Positions 36,901-48,589 of a stretch of DNA of 64,000 bases are shown here, piece by piece. Below the pieces are notes generated by a model, which was not told where the DNA came from, made no database searches, and saw only the letters and a program-made list of their open reading frames with translations. Both the position numbers and the translations under genes were made by a program. This stretch comes from Gymnogyps californianus (taxonomy: Eukaryota; Chordata; Aves; Accipitriformes; Cathartidae): the NCBI RefSeq assembly GCF_018139145.2, contig NC_059482.1, forward strand, positions 7,989,294 through 8,053,293. Reading direction: 5' to 3'. The first letter of the stretch is position 1; every line of letters starts with the position of its first letter.

Positions 36901-39425
36901 CTAAAAAAATCTGTCAAAACAAAAAGAAATCAGAAATTCTAAGAGATGATAGGGTTAGCTGAAAAAGGGTTGCTCATCTGCCTTCAGACTGAAACTCAGA
37001 AAGGAGGGACAAAGAGCATACTAGCAAGTGGCAACAGCAAAAGGAAGCCCTCTAGCAGAGAAATGAGGAAGGGAAAGAGACTTCCCCTAATATGTATGGA
37101 AGCAGTGTAAAATAGCAGTCACTATTTTACAACGAAGATGCAAAGTAAAAATAAAATTTAAAATTTTTTTAAAGCCTTTATGCAGGTCCTAGTGAGAATT
37201 CTTTCAGTGTTGCTACTTAACATGATATTTATGTTGCAATCTCATTCTAACAGGAACTGCACTTCCTTTATCACAAGGGCAATATATAAAATATAAATGC
37301 AATATATATATATATATAGATATGTAACATAAAGATTAAGGCAAGCTTTAACAGCGGGTCTTCTGGTTAGAGCTGGGTACCTGATGTTCACTTATGAATA
37401 AGAAACAAAAGGAGCATACATTTTCTGAAGTTAATTGTACGTTGGGCTGATAATTCTGACTTCTCTGATTTTTCATTTCAGTCTTTTAACTTCCTTTATC
37501 CAGACCGATGTTTTCCTTCAGTCATAAACATAGTTGAGTATCACACCATCTAACTTCAAGTTCTACCAGTCTCAGTGCCAGGGGTAGGAGGGCCAGATCC
37601 CTTCTGTTGCTAATAGACCTTCTAAGAGCTAACTGTGAGGTGACTTGAGGTGTCCTTCAGAAGAACCCATATTCCTCCTCCACTGACTCTGTACAGAGCC
37701 CCTCCTGACCTACGTGCCTAGAGTAGATTTGTGGTTTTGCCTTCTTATTTTCCTCAGAGGTGATTTTTAGCCTAAAAGCTAAAATAAACAAACAAGTATA
37801 TTACTACTACCACCACCACCCTCAGTACTTTCAATGACCCTTTCAGTAGACATTATTATACTTCCATACACTATAGGAATCACTAAACCAAGATCTTGTT
37901 CAAATGAAATTCTAATGGTTTTACTGAGAAAAGCCTTTTACCCTGTGGGTTTGCTATACATATTTTTTATTTCGAAAATTTCTTTTTTCAACCAGATGGC
38001 TTATTTTAATTAATTCTTATCACAGAGACATCTTTGTCATAAAGTACTTCTAGAACAGATGAGCACAATTATATAAGTGCTTTTGTTTACAGGATTACTG
38101 AAAGAATTACTATTTCACAGGGGAAGTGCTGTTGTAATTTTATTTTTAATTTTTCCAACATCCTTGACATTTAAAGACGGTTTTAATATTATTATTATTG
38201 AATTGCAAAAAAGAAGGGTGTTGAATTTGTATTGATTTTACATGTGTGCTTACACTGAGAAAGATGGCATTTCAAAACCTTTCCTAAATATAAGTTTTCT
38301 CTTTTACAGTAAACAATACAGAATACATTCTATCAATGCCAGTGTTTGACTATAGAAGCAAAAATGTTACCTTGCATCACAAAGTACTAAAGAATTTAAG
38401 AATTTATTTGCCTTCCATTTGTCTCTATGGACTACAAACGGTGATACCACGTAGTAAGTTCAGAGAATTTGACTATACAAGCACTGAGTCTTTAACAACA
38501 ACCTTCATACCCAAGGTTATAATTTTCTTTTACAATGCAAGGCATAAAAACATCGAAAAGATAACTCGAATTTGTAAGTGTTTGTCACACAAGGTCAAAA
38601 TCATGCCAAGTTTTGATAGGTTTTATAATTCTGAAGTTTCTTATTAAATAGAAACAACAATTCAAGGTGATCACGGAAAAAAAAAAAACCCAGAATGATA
38701 ATGTGCAAAGGTGTCCGGACATACATTTTGTAGGTTTCATTACAAAACAGTTATTTTTACTTCAGATGCAGTCCTGCCCTGCCCTACAGGTAGTTGAGAC
38801 TTTCTTGATCTAAAGATCAAAATCAAGATCTAAAATTCATTGATGCCTCATTATTTGGGTAGGATTTTTATTGATAAACAAATTATTCACTAGAACTAGG
38901 CTAAAGCCATCAAAGGAATCTCTATCACTGTAATTTTTTATGAGATGCAGTGCAACTTCAGTATTGTTTTTTTACTACTTAATGGCTTGAATATATATTG
39001 TGAGTTCACAATTTTGTAAGCAAAACAAACCAGTATCTTCCAGAAGGAAAACTGCTAATGTACAGTACTCTGTGGTCTCTATACACCTGCATATATCAGC
39101 TTTACAAGAACATTTCCTGAAGCATCCAAAGCAATTCACCTTATCCAAGATAATTCAGCAACAACCGCTTACCACTCCACCAAATAACCAGAAGGTATTA
39201 GTTTATTTCGACATGTCAAATGTAAAAATAGATACAGCTGATGTGATCTCACTTGGGATATGTAGTGTACATGATTGTAAATTGCTACCAGACTTAATTG
39301 GTGAGAATAGGAAAAAAAACCCCACCTTACATTAGACTGCATCATGTTTCAAAATACAATGACAGAACAGTTTATTGTAAAGAAAAAAAATAATCACACA
39401 GCAACTGAATGAAGCTGAGGCCTAC
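33924..39425. other. AT-rich sequence, possible first intron
   Basis: No gene is supported here. Around 34155-34205 the text CCCAGTGAGTTCAATAGG then AAAATTGTCACTGTCTTCC resembles a widespread sauropsid repeat built on TTGACTTCAATGGGA; the copy is short and diverged. An (AT)n tract is at 37302-37318. Confidence 0.4.
37302..37318. repeat. (AT)n microsatellite
   Basis: About 8 AT units, flanked by other AT-rich sequence. Confidence 0.85.
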
Positions 39426-39465
39426 CTGTCTGCCGCCACCTTGGGGAAGGTTTTGTTGAGGACAT
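39426..39465 (-). CDS. candidate first coding exon (exon 1)
   Basis: An ATG in a fair context (GCC ATG T) opens 13 codons, MSSTKPSPRWRQT, and one further base before the donor GACAG|GTAGGC. The layout suits a first coding exon: GC-rich promoter and 5' UTR upstream on this strand, AT-rich intron directly downstream. The frame is also open upstream of this ATG through the island, so the true start could lie further 5'. I do not recognise the N-terminus. A plus-strand ATG overlaps this one because the site is the palindrome CATG. Confidence 0.38.
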
Positions 39466-39595
39466 GGCAGAGCTCGGACTAGGTAACAGGGGGCGAGGCC
39501 TCGGGGGCCGCTTCACTGACAGAAAAAGGCGGGAAGTGGCCGGCGGAGGTGTGGGGGCTGTTTCTGGGGAGAAGTGAGCATGCGCCTCTCGGGGC

Positions 39596-39732
39596 ATGCC
39601 AGGAAGGGCCTGGCGCGTGCGGGGCTGTGAGGGACGGCGGGGCGGGCGGGTGAGGCGGGAGCGGGAGCTCTGCGACGAGGACGCGGACGAGGACGCAGCA
39701 GAGACGGGGGTCGGGCCGGCTGTCAGCCCCAG
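39596..39732 (+). CDS. possible plus-strand first exon ending at a strong donor
   Basis: The sequence CCCCAG|GTAAGG at 39732 is the best splice donor in the island. It would end a first exon transcribed to the right. From an ATG at 39596 one frame is open for 45 codons to this donor (MPGRAWRVRGCEGRR, then acidic ELCDEDADEDAAETG). Long open frames are common in GC-rich DNA, so the exon may be entirely 5' UTR. A 12-bp repeat (GACGAGGACGCG-like) lies inside it. I could not connect it in frame to a convincing downstream exon. Confidence 0.25.
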
Positions 39733-39930
39733 GTAAGGCACAGCAAGGGCAGCCGGTCATTCGGCGAAACGCGGTTCTCCTCGGGGGCTGGGGCGGGCCG
39801 CGAGGCGGGCGCGGCTTGGCGGCACCCCCGGGCGGTGCTGGCGCGCGGCCAGGTCCGTGGGAGCGGGACAGTGCAGATCGTACGGCGAGGCTGCTGCTGG
39901 CTGTGGTACCGAGCTGTGAGGAGAGCAGCT

Positions 39931-42900
39931 CCTGAAGTGCTACGGCTCTGATTTTGTTCTCTAGGAAGTTTTGTTTTGCTGTTTTTCTTAAAAAAGAAAA
40001 AAAAATATAAAAGCTAAATCGGGTGGGTTTTGAGGAACAAAGAGGTAGATGGCTATGCAGGTTTTATTTGCAAAGTGGTTTCATCTTTTGAAAAAGATTG
40101 AGACAATGCTATTGAGCAAAACAGTGATTCTGTTATTAGGAAAATTTATTTCATTATTTGGCCCAATGTTACTCATGTGGCATTGTGCATTACTTACTGG
40201 TGTTGGTGTCAAAGGGTGGCTGTGTGTCCTGGCATCACACTGAGCCTGCTGGGAAGTGTCATGTCACTGTGATGTGTCATGTCAGCACCAAAACCATTCC
40301 TAGAGGACATGGCATTGTTTCTCCTGCTTTCAACAGGGTTGTTCCACTGAGCCGAGGGCTCGCGTTTAGGAGAAGAGAAGCCTTTTTTTGTAGCCCAGTT
40401 GGATGGAGGACTACAAGAAGTTGAAGTTAGCAGTCTTTATCTTGAACTGTCACTATGGTGAATGTAAAAACAAAACCTGACTCTTTCCTGGTGTGAACTG
40501 ACAGTGAAGTAGGAAATTTAAGCAGTTAGAAGATGAAAATATTTCTGGCCTTATAGATGGCAGTGATTCCTAAGGGCTTAGGTCTGCTGTGTAAATCTTC
40601 TGTTAATGTGACAGCCTGTTAAAGACCTTTTTTTTGTTGTTTTGGTCCAATTACTATGTATTTATATAACAATCTGATTTAGTACGTGTTGTTGGCAAGC
40701 ACTAAAAACACAGCTTGTACACCTACTTTTTTAAAATGTTCCTCTAAAGCTCTCAAGAGTCATGTAGAAGGAAGGAACTAGTGGGACATTTTTTAGATGT
40801 GAGGAGAGTATTCTGATTCAGATGGGCCTGCTTTTAAAGGGAGATTTTACAAAATTTTCTAAGTCTGGAATCAAAAGCAATTGCTTGAAGGGCTGCTGAC
40901 TAACAGGCTTCATAGACATTGCTCTAATCAGTAAGACAGCTAGTGATGATTAAAGCTCAGTGTTTCTGAGAGTTATAGTGCTATACTTTCTCAGGCAGAC
41001 CAACATGCCTGAACGGTGACCAGAGGAGCACGTTCACAGCTAATACCCGTAGTTGCATAATATGACAGACATTGTCTGATCAACATTTTAAAAGAAGTAT
41101 AGTCAAGAGCAGATCTGCTCTCGTTTTTTAAGCCCTAATGAGCGATTGTAACTGTTACAGTACATAAAATATTAGGCCCTTTCACTGAAGTTAATGTCAA
41201 AACTGAATATTGAATAATGTATTTGCTTTTTTGCATGGCTTAAAGAAAGGTATTGCTGAATATAAATCTACAGAGATGAAAGTGCAATAGGTAGTGTTTT
41301 TCAGGCAATAAAGGCTAGGTATTATAGACCTGTCCTATTTTTTGTTCTCCTTACAAATACAGCTGGTACTACTTGCACAAAATGGAGATCAGGTATCTGT
41401 AGCCTGATCCAGTTCCTTTTGAAGTCCTTTCCTTACTGTCCGAGTTTCAGTGGCGGTAGGACTTCAAAATCACTTGCCACCTAGGTAAGTCCTTTTTGGA
41501 GCATTGATTTCCCCAAGATCAATTATTATTTTTTAAAATTTTTTTAAGTACCTAAGGATTCTTTTCTTTTTCTTTTCCATCACCAAAGTGGGTGACTAAT
41601 GAAAGTGAAAATGAGGATGAGGAAGCAGGCTTTAAAAGGAAGGGATTAGAAATGGTTTGTATGGCATACAGAAGGGTTTTCAAGGTGTAGTAAGTATTTT
41701 GAAGGAATAAGCAACATAGTTCTCAAGTGTGGCTGCACTGCAAAAAAATTAAGAGATTAGTTAATCTTTAATCATTCCCATGTCAATTTAGCATTGCTCC
41801 CTCTACGCTCAGGAGACTTCTAAAATAGGACATCTGCCACAAACTGTCATTGGAGAATTAGTTCACGCACTAATCAATTTCTTCCTTCAGCACATGTGTC
41901 CCTCTGAAAAATTTAACCACAATATCAGTAAGATTCAGATAGTCAAAGTGACAGGAGTTTCTTTTGTGATTAATAATATAGATGATGATTCACTGAATAA
42001 ATTGAAGAGTCCAGGAAATCAACATAAATGGAAAAGAAAAGCCCTATTGTTCTATCAAATAAAGCCAAAGAAATTAGAGTCAAAAGAAGCAGGCACCTCA
42101 CTAATGAAAAAATGTAGAAAGAAATATACAGCTCGACAGTCTCCCGTGTGATATGTTTTTAATTCATTTCTTGTTCCTTGGACAAGGTGATAACAGTGTT
42201 CCAGTTTAATCCAATAACCTATCTCCAAAATGATCAGTGTTCTTATTTCAAGCCTTGGTTCCTTTCCGCTTTGATTCGACTCATATGGTTCCTACCCTTT
42301 GATTCTGTGCTCACCTCTTCTCCATGCAACTTGACCTTTTGCAGCTTTTCTCCCCCCTCCCATTTGCCACACTCCCTTTCTCCTCTCTCTTTCATCTTTC
42401 CATACATATTAACTCAGCAGGATTTTTGCTCTAACCTTAATTTTCCTGCATCCCAAAGCTTCACAGCTAAAAGGTTGCTGCTAATCCTCTTTCTATTTCT
42501 CTTTCTTTATAGTGTATTTTATTCATCCACTTTCATTTCCAGAAGTACTTTGTATACATAGATGTTTACTCAGACTTGTGTATTCTCCAGAAGAAACCAT
42601 TTTTCTAAGCCATTTTTAATGTATTTTGAGGATCACCAGAGGTGACAAATGTAGAACAATATCTACACAAGGAAAATTCGTATTTTTAGTACATCATTAA
42701 AATTGTATGATATTGAGAAAAAAATTGCATCCCAGCAATCAGGCAGAGGAAATCACTTCTGTTTACCGTAGATGAGAAAGGGAGATCCTACTATCCTTCC
42801 AAACCAGTTACAAAATTAAGTGGACAGCATACGGATGAAAGTGTCACGTTTTTGGTACGCTAAACTCTATTAGGCTAATTCTGCAGATCAGCTTGCTTGA

Positions 42901-45900
42901 ATCTGGAGGTTGGTTACAGGGCAAAGGTGCTTAAAACTATTCTAATATGGCACAGTTCTAGGGCCAAGAAACACTACCCCTTCATGACAACTTTAAGGTA
43001 AAAGGCTTGCAGAAGTCTCCTTTGAACCTGCAGGCACTGTAGTTTCGTTCACAGTTACAGATGGGCTAGGCAGAGTAGTCCTTGAGGAAGAACTCTAGGA
43101 AAAAGCAAAGCTAGAGCAGAAGTTAGAGCTTTTTGCACAGATGGCCACCTCCATAGTAAAGAGAACAATCCATGGGAGAGGATTAGCTTTGACCTTTTTC
43201 AACATGAAGGGTAATGCTTGGAGAAGGCTAGGAAGGATGTTTCCATGGTACCAAATAGTCTGAACATTTGCATTTTTTTATATACTATTAATGAAGAAAA
43301 TATTGCACAAAATGTTTTCTCTTCTATGGAAACTCAGTTTCCTGAAATTCAGAGAATATTTGTTGGCACTAATACTTCCTTTTTAGTTAGGGGTTGTTTT
43401 TTGGTTTTTTTTTAGTTGAATTTATTAACCATTTTGAAAATGACAGACGTTAATGATCTGCGTAAATTTCGTACACTCATTTGCATTAAAAGAAAGCATT
43501 CTGTTAGGATATGGCTGTGTAAATTCTCTGAGATCATAAAATTTAATGCAATAAAATAAAAGCAATATAAATAGTTTTTTAAAAAGTGTTAGAACATGTT
43601 CTAAAGAAATGAGTTGTGTGGAATCCTCAACATACTGAAGTGAAAAAGCAAAATTCCCATTGTTGTCAATGAGATGACGATTCCATCCCATTCAAAACAG
43701 GGATTTCAGCATCTCCTTCAAATGGGCTTTCTCACTGAATGTTTTGACACGATGGAAGACAAAAAATGACTGTCTCTTCCTTTATTAGGAGCTATTTACC
43801 AGCTGGTGAAGGATTGGGTTCTTAGCTAATGAAATTCATTCACGCCCTGAAAGGACACTAAGAAGATCAGTGCATGCATGGTGCACTTTCCTGGGGGTGG
43901 GGGTTTAAAAAAAATTAAAAAAAAAAAAAAAAAAGAGAGATTTTGTGAAGAACATTCTGTCAGTCCCATTTGATTGTAAGTGGGACAGTCGGGCATTGCT
44001 CTGTGAAGTCTGATGCAAAACAGCTGCAGTGTACTTTGTCACAGGAGTCAATTTGCCTGCTAGTTTTCAAAGAAAAGCAATTTGAATTAAAGCTATCAGG
44101 TTTTGTATCTCTTCTGATCTTTCCACTTTACTTTTGCATTTAAGCATGTGCTTGTAAAACAAAAAGATACCACATGGCAAATTTTAATGTTATCTTAGGA
44201 AATAATTCCCCTTTGCATTATTTGCTGTCTATTCGTTTTGCCAAGACTCATATCTAATACGTTTTTCAAAGGCTTTACTTCAGAGGAAATGCTAAATGTC
44301 TAATCCCCCATGCCCGTCAAGAGTAGCGGTCCTAATATTAAAAAAAAAAAAAAAAAAAGAGTTCTTTCTAATAAGCTCCCATTTGGTAAATGCATACTAC
44401 TGTCTGTACTTCTAGAATAAAAATAATACTGGCAGAAATAATAAAAATAACCCCAGATGAGACACGCCCCTGCATAGGAGTACAAGGAATAACCACAAGA
44501 AAAAGCATTCGTTCTTAGCTCTGTTTCATTAGGTAAAGATGGTTATAGTTGCTGCTTTAGGTTGGGTAAATGCAAAGGCTGTTGAAATGTTGTGTTCAGG
44601 CTCTTTCTCAACTTTTTTCTTTCTAACATCTGGTGAAGATGGTCTCATGATGGGAAATCCATCATTAGAGGGTGGAGGAAAGCCTTTTGGGGGAGGGGAT
44701 GGGAAAATTTTAGAGTTTTTATTGAAAGTTTCCCTACATCTTCTCTCTGTAAGAAAGGAGAGAAGATTCTAGTGCTTAAACTTTCAGTATCTTTTGGCCA
44801 GAAAAAGTTTGATTCTCCAATAGATTTTTGTCAGGACCTCTTACAGAATATATCTAAAGGCTTTCACATATCCATATCTAGGTGTTTTTCATGTTCTGAG
44901 GCTAGTGTGTATAGATGCATATATATTTTTTTCGGTAACCAAGTGTTAAGCAAACATTTGCTACGTTTTTCCTATAGACTTTTTACAGGATTTAAAACAC
45001 TGGGGCACTGAAAGAAATGTGTGTTTGATATGGCACGAAAATAGCTTTATGAAACCAGGCAGCAGATCTGCATGAGCAGAAAGGAAAGAATCATGGATGT
45101 GTAACGCATTGTGAACACTGCCCTTTGTATAATACTTAATGTAGCACTTAGTCAAAGGTAATGTCTAGAAGTATTCTAAAATAAATAGAAATTAATTTAA
45201 ATTGGAATATATGACTAGAAACATTCTGAAATACAGAAGACTAGAATTTGGATCAGTACAGTGATGGCTGAGTTTGTAGCTGGAGATGTGAGCCAGGGCA
45301 GATGATTAAACATGAATGTTAGAGAGCTTGGGAGCTGATGGCCAGATTTTTTCCCACTTTTTAGATTATCTGTTTTTTCCCTTCAGGATACCTGGACCTG
45401 CTAAATGTAGTAACTTGTGCAGTGTATCTGAGATAGAAATACTAACTTTGTAGATATTCTTTCTCAGTGAGATTTGATTAAGAGATTTTTTTCTTTCTTT
45501 GTTTTTCTCAGGCTCTGGAAGCCAATTCAATGCCCGCGTTTCATAGCATTTTCATTAATTTTTAGTTTCTCTTTTTGTAATAAGCTACTATATACTCAGT
45601 CTTAATGTACAATAGAATAAAAAACCTCTCTTTTCTTGCTATAAGCTTGGAAATGAAAAATAAGACTAATGGTATTCCAGCCAGGGTATGAAATGTTAGT
45701 CTGTGCTGGGTTAGAGGTCATTGCATAGTCTGGTATGCAGTAAAATATGTTAGATTAGAATAGTATTTTCCTCCCCTTCCCAAAGGATTTCATTTCTTAA
45801 AGCTGTTGCTTTACCTGTTAAGTCTAGATCATTTAAATGTTATTGCTTCCACCAGCAGCAGGTGGAAAAATGCTCATATTATTCTGCTGATACCCTCTGA

Positions 45901-46706
45901 ACCTGTTGAAGCACATTAAGGGTGGCACTGATGATCTGTGGTGGTTTGAAAACCTGCCGAAATTCTTTTTCTTATTTGTCCAGATGTCTGTTTTACATTC
46001 ATCTGTGTAAGGTCTGCACAAAATTACACATTAACCTAAGTATGTTTAGGAAGCAAACTAACAGTGCTTGTGGGAGAGCAATCTCATTCTGTGTGTTGTT
46101 TTAGTATTTGAAGAGCCAATCCAGTACACGCTGGGGCAGATCCTGATTTCCTGTCTGCTATACAAAAGGCTACAAGAAGTCAGTTTTCCCCCTCACAAGA
46201 ATATGTAGGTACTCTTGTGGGCTATTGATCTAAGGTAGTAAAGACAGTCTAAATGCTGGTGCTCAAAAAGCAGCATAAGATTATGATGTTTCAATGGCCT
46301 AAAAATTGCTGCTTATTAGAAGAACTCCTAGAGCATCTAGGAGCACCGAGCATCTGTGAGACTGCTGAAATTGGAACTGTCCCAGATGGCCCTGATAGCA
46401 GCAGTGGGTGAACGAATTATATCAATGACACCTGAAACACATTGATCCAATTACACAGAAGCAAGTGAAGTTCAGATGCAGCATAGGTTCTCTATCTGTT
46501 GTCACGTACAAACATTTGAAGGGTTATTTTTGCCCTCTTGTTTTTGAGTCTACTTTTCTGGGGGGAAAAAATTGAACATAAACATATAAGCGAGATAACC
46601 AGACAGAGCAGTGGAAGAAATCTTCTGTATTTGAGTACTGTAGTATGGGCTCCCTCCTTTTCAAGGGGTTTGTTTGAATCAACATACATCTGCCTGGAAA
46701 AAACAG
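39931..46706. other. AT-rich non-coding DNA
   Basis: No gene is firmly supported. Small segments with good splice signals exist, for example 41891-41927 between TTTCTTCCTTCAG| and ATCA|GTAAGA, and a 34-base one ending CCTAG|GTAAGT near 41484. They do not combine into a clean frame. Pyrimidine-rich sequence lies at 42340-42400. A-runs of 18-19 bases lie at 43917-43934 and 44340-44358. Short copies of the sauropsid TTCACTGAAGTTAATG-type repeat occur near 41185 and 43655. Confidence 0.4.
44340..44358. repeat. poly(A) tract, 19 bases
   Basis: An uninterrupted A-run; no retroposon body is recognised beside it. A second, 18-base run is at 43917-43934. Confidence 0.9.
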
Positions 46707-46783
46707 GATTATGCTATTATATCAACGCTACTGAATGCACCACAACACTTGAGGATATTTCTGTCAAGTTGGACGGAGACAAT
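46707..46783 (+). CDS. isolated exon-like segment
   Basis: A 77-base open segment ends at a very strong donor, ACAAT|GTAAGTGCC. The peptide reads LCYYINATECTTTLEDIS and then VKLDGDN. The acceptor (CTGGAAAAAACAG|) has no good pyrimidine tract. Phase 0 at the end does not match the start of the next plus-strand candidate, so it stands alone. It may be a chance frame. Confidence 0.17.
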
Positions 46784-48220
46784 GTAAGTGCCTGGATCTA
46801 TCGGGCAGTCTTGCTATGCCACCCAAGCCTCCAGGGCATCTCACAGCAGTTTTACAAAAAGAATATTTCCATACCTAGCATACTGACAATTATTTTAATT
46901 TGTTTAAATTGGCATAGCCCTGTGGACAGCTTATTTAAAAGCTACACACACTATTATGTGTTTGTTCCCTAAAGGTATTTTTACTGCAGGCACATTTGGC
47001 ATTGAATTAATTATCATTCTAAAATGTACTTTTGGAGTCAGCCTAGTTTAACAGCATGAAAAAGCTTTGTGTGGAAGAAATGGTGACTAGAATTTGGGGT
47101 CCAGAATGGTTTACAAATGTCAGCTTAATTAGTCGCTTACGGAATGTGGGCCCATTCTCCCAAAATCAACTGAACTGAATCTTTAAATGTTATTAGTTGA
47201 AACTGCTTATAGTTGTCCTTAGCATCAGTGGAAGCTCACAAGCTTCTCGAATACATCTACATGTTCTTTCTGTTCATTGCAGAAGGGTTTTTGGGGGCTT
47301 TTTTGTTGTTGGTTTGTTTTCTAATTTAATTATTCTTTGCTTTTTTAATTGATCTTTTTTTAAATTTAGCTGGTATCTTTTTCTTACTGAAATCTATCCT
47401 TTCCCAGGTTCCTATTAAAGTACACGGTGTCTCACAACCTTAAACAAGGCAATAACACCAAAAATCTCTCGTGTTGGAGAGGATTCAGTGTAAGCAGTGT
47501 GATTCAAAGAGAGACGTTTCCTAATCTTATGGCCAGGTAGAGTCACATCATTGCTGTGGCTGAGCTTGGATTCAGAAGGAAGTCACAGCATGGGCAGCAT
47601 GCCTCCAGAAAGCAGTATGGATTAGGAGGCACTCTGTGTAGCTTATTTAGGACACACTGGCTGAGGGCTGAAGCAGTTTTCAGCACTACGTGCATTTTGT
47701 TCCTGTATAGAGAAGTGTCTGTCTCTGCTGTTTCAGTATATGGACCTGGAATCATCGGACATGAATTAGAGAAGGGCATGACAGGGCATCGAGTTGTATT
47801 GGCTTTAACTGCCATGGAATTGCACAGTCATAGGAAATCCATACTAACTAGTTTTTCTGTTTTAGTTGAGGATTACTGGTTTATGACTTTGTAATCTCTG
47901 AGTAATCGTTTTAAAAATTCCTTTCATAGAGAGCTTCTAAATGTAATGCTGCATTGGTTCAGTTCTCCAGGGTGCAATTTTGTAGTTGAAAGTTTGACTT
48001 TGATTCTCCTGATCAGCTTCAGAATTTGTAAAGTGAAACAAGGTTAACATTTAAAACTGAACATAAACACAATGTAAAACAGCAGCCAAAGAAAGCTCTG
48101 TCTTTGGAAAATCTTGAGTTGGATTCCCATTGTGCTCTAGTTATCTCTATCCTGTCCCACCATGGAAATGTCAGAGCTGCTGAGCTCCACAGCGTATCTT
48201 TTCAGAGTTGCTTGTCACAG

Positions 48221-48360
48221 GTGTTTCTGTAATTACGATACCTTTGGAATAAATGTTTTGTTTAATGGTCCTCAAACGCGTACTTCCATCTCTGACAATG
48301 GTACTGATATCAGGGTGGTGAGCTGTGATGAAATGCCTTTAGAAGTGAGGGGTGCCAAAA
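48221..48360 (+). CDS. isolated exon-like segment
   Basis: A 140-base segment lies between the acceptor TTCAGAGTTGCTTGTCACAG| and the donor CAAAA|GTAAGC. It is open for 46 codons, with INVLFNGPQTRTSISDNG and then TDIRVVSCDEMPLEVRG. Splice signals on both sides are good and the composition is protein-like. It starts needing two carried bases and ends in phase 1, which fits neither neighbouring candidate. It lies just upstream of the CR1 fragment. No family is recognised. Confidence 0.22.
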
Positions 48361-48589
48361 GTAAGCCTAGAATTTCTTGCTTTCATTTGTGTCCCTTACT
48401 TTATTTGTAAGAGGAAATACAGCTGGTTTTAATTTCAAGGACAAGATGAATCAATGGAACCTGTGAAAGGAAATCTAAAAGGGAACAAAAGAGTGAAAAA
48501 TACAGAAATTTTCCACATGGCAAGTTCCCAAATACTTGACTGTTAAAACAAATCAGATGAAATAAACAAAATTTTCATGACAAATAGAG

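Larger units (their letters stand above)
10035..39465 (-). other. candidate ten-exon protein-coding gene, unidentified
   Basis: I propose a gene starting in the CpG island and running leftwards. The exons, in transcript order, are 39465-39426, 33923-33738, 24437-24383, 24048-23973, 23056-22954, 15498-15461, 15166-14982, 14030-13765, 11274-11178 and 10188-10035. Every junction keeps the frame (phases 1,1,2,0,1,0,2,1,2), giving about 399 codons from an ATG to a TAG. Several acceptors are strong, with long pyrimidine tracts at 24048, 23056 and 15166 and a perfect TACTAAC branch-site match before 14030. Weak points are the purine-rich acceptor before 33923, the poor donor at 13765 and the last two exons. 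The predicted middle part is helical and leucine-rich with no signal peptide and no motif I recognise. I chose exons by eye among many possible sites, so part or all of the chain may be chance. Confidence 0.35.
39420..39930. promoter_or_regulatory. CpG island promoter, possibly bidirectional
   Basis: This is the only GC- and CpG-rich block in the window, with a sharp left edge near 39420 where AT-rich sequence begins. It contains a double GC box (GGGGCGGGCGGG, 39639-39650), an NRF1-like GAGCATGCGCC near 39576, an ETS-like GCGGGAAGTGG near 39528, and a YY1-like CAAGGTGGCGGC on the minus strand near 39432-39443. There is no TATA box, as usual for CpG-island promoters. The minus-strand exon at the left edge and the plus-strand donor at 39732 suggest transcription may go both ways. 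Such islands in birds almost always mark a gene start. Confidence 0.85.

Noticed and set aside
39464..39482. Plus-strand ATG giving MAELGL before a donor TAG|GTAACA, as in the N-terminus of LZTFL1
   Set aside because: The match is only six residues. The sequence upstream on this strand is AT-rich with no promoter. The donor phase does not fit the conserved next residue of that protein, and I find no further LZTFL1-like exon in the following 24 kb.
42178..42561. 127-codon plus-strand frame
   Set aside because: It reflects a pyrimidine-rich tract (Ser/Leu/Phe/Pro only) and has no ATG in a good context.
47543..47894. Overlapping frames of 112 codons (+) and 90 codons (-)
   Set aside because: Neither has splice sites or recognisable motifs, and the overlap argues for chance.
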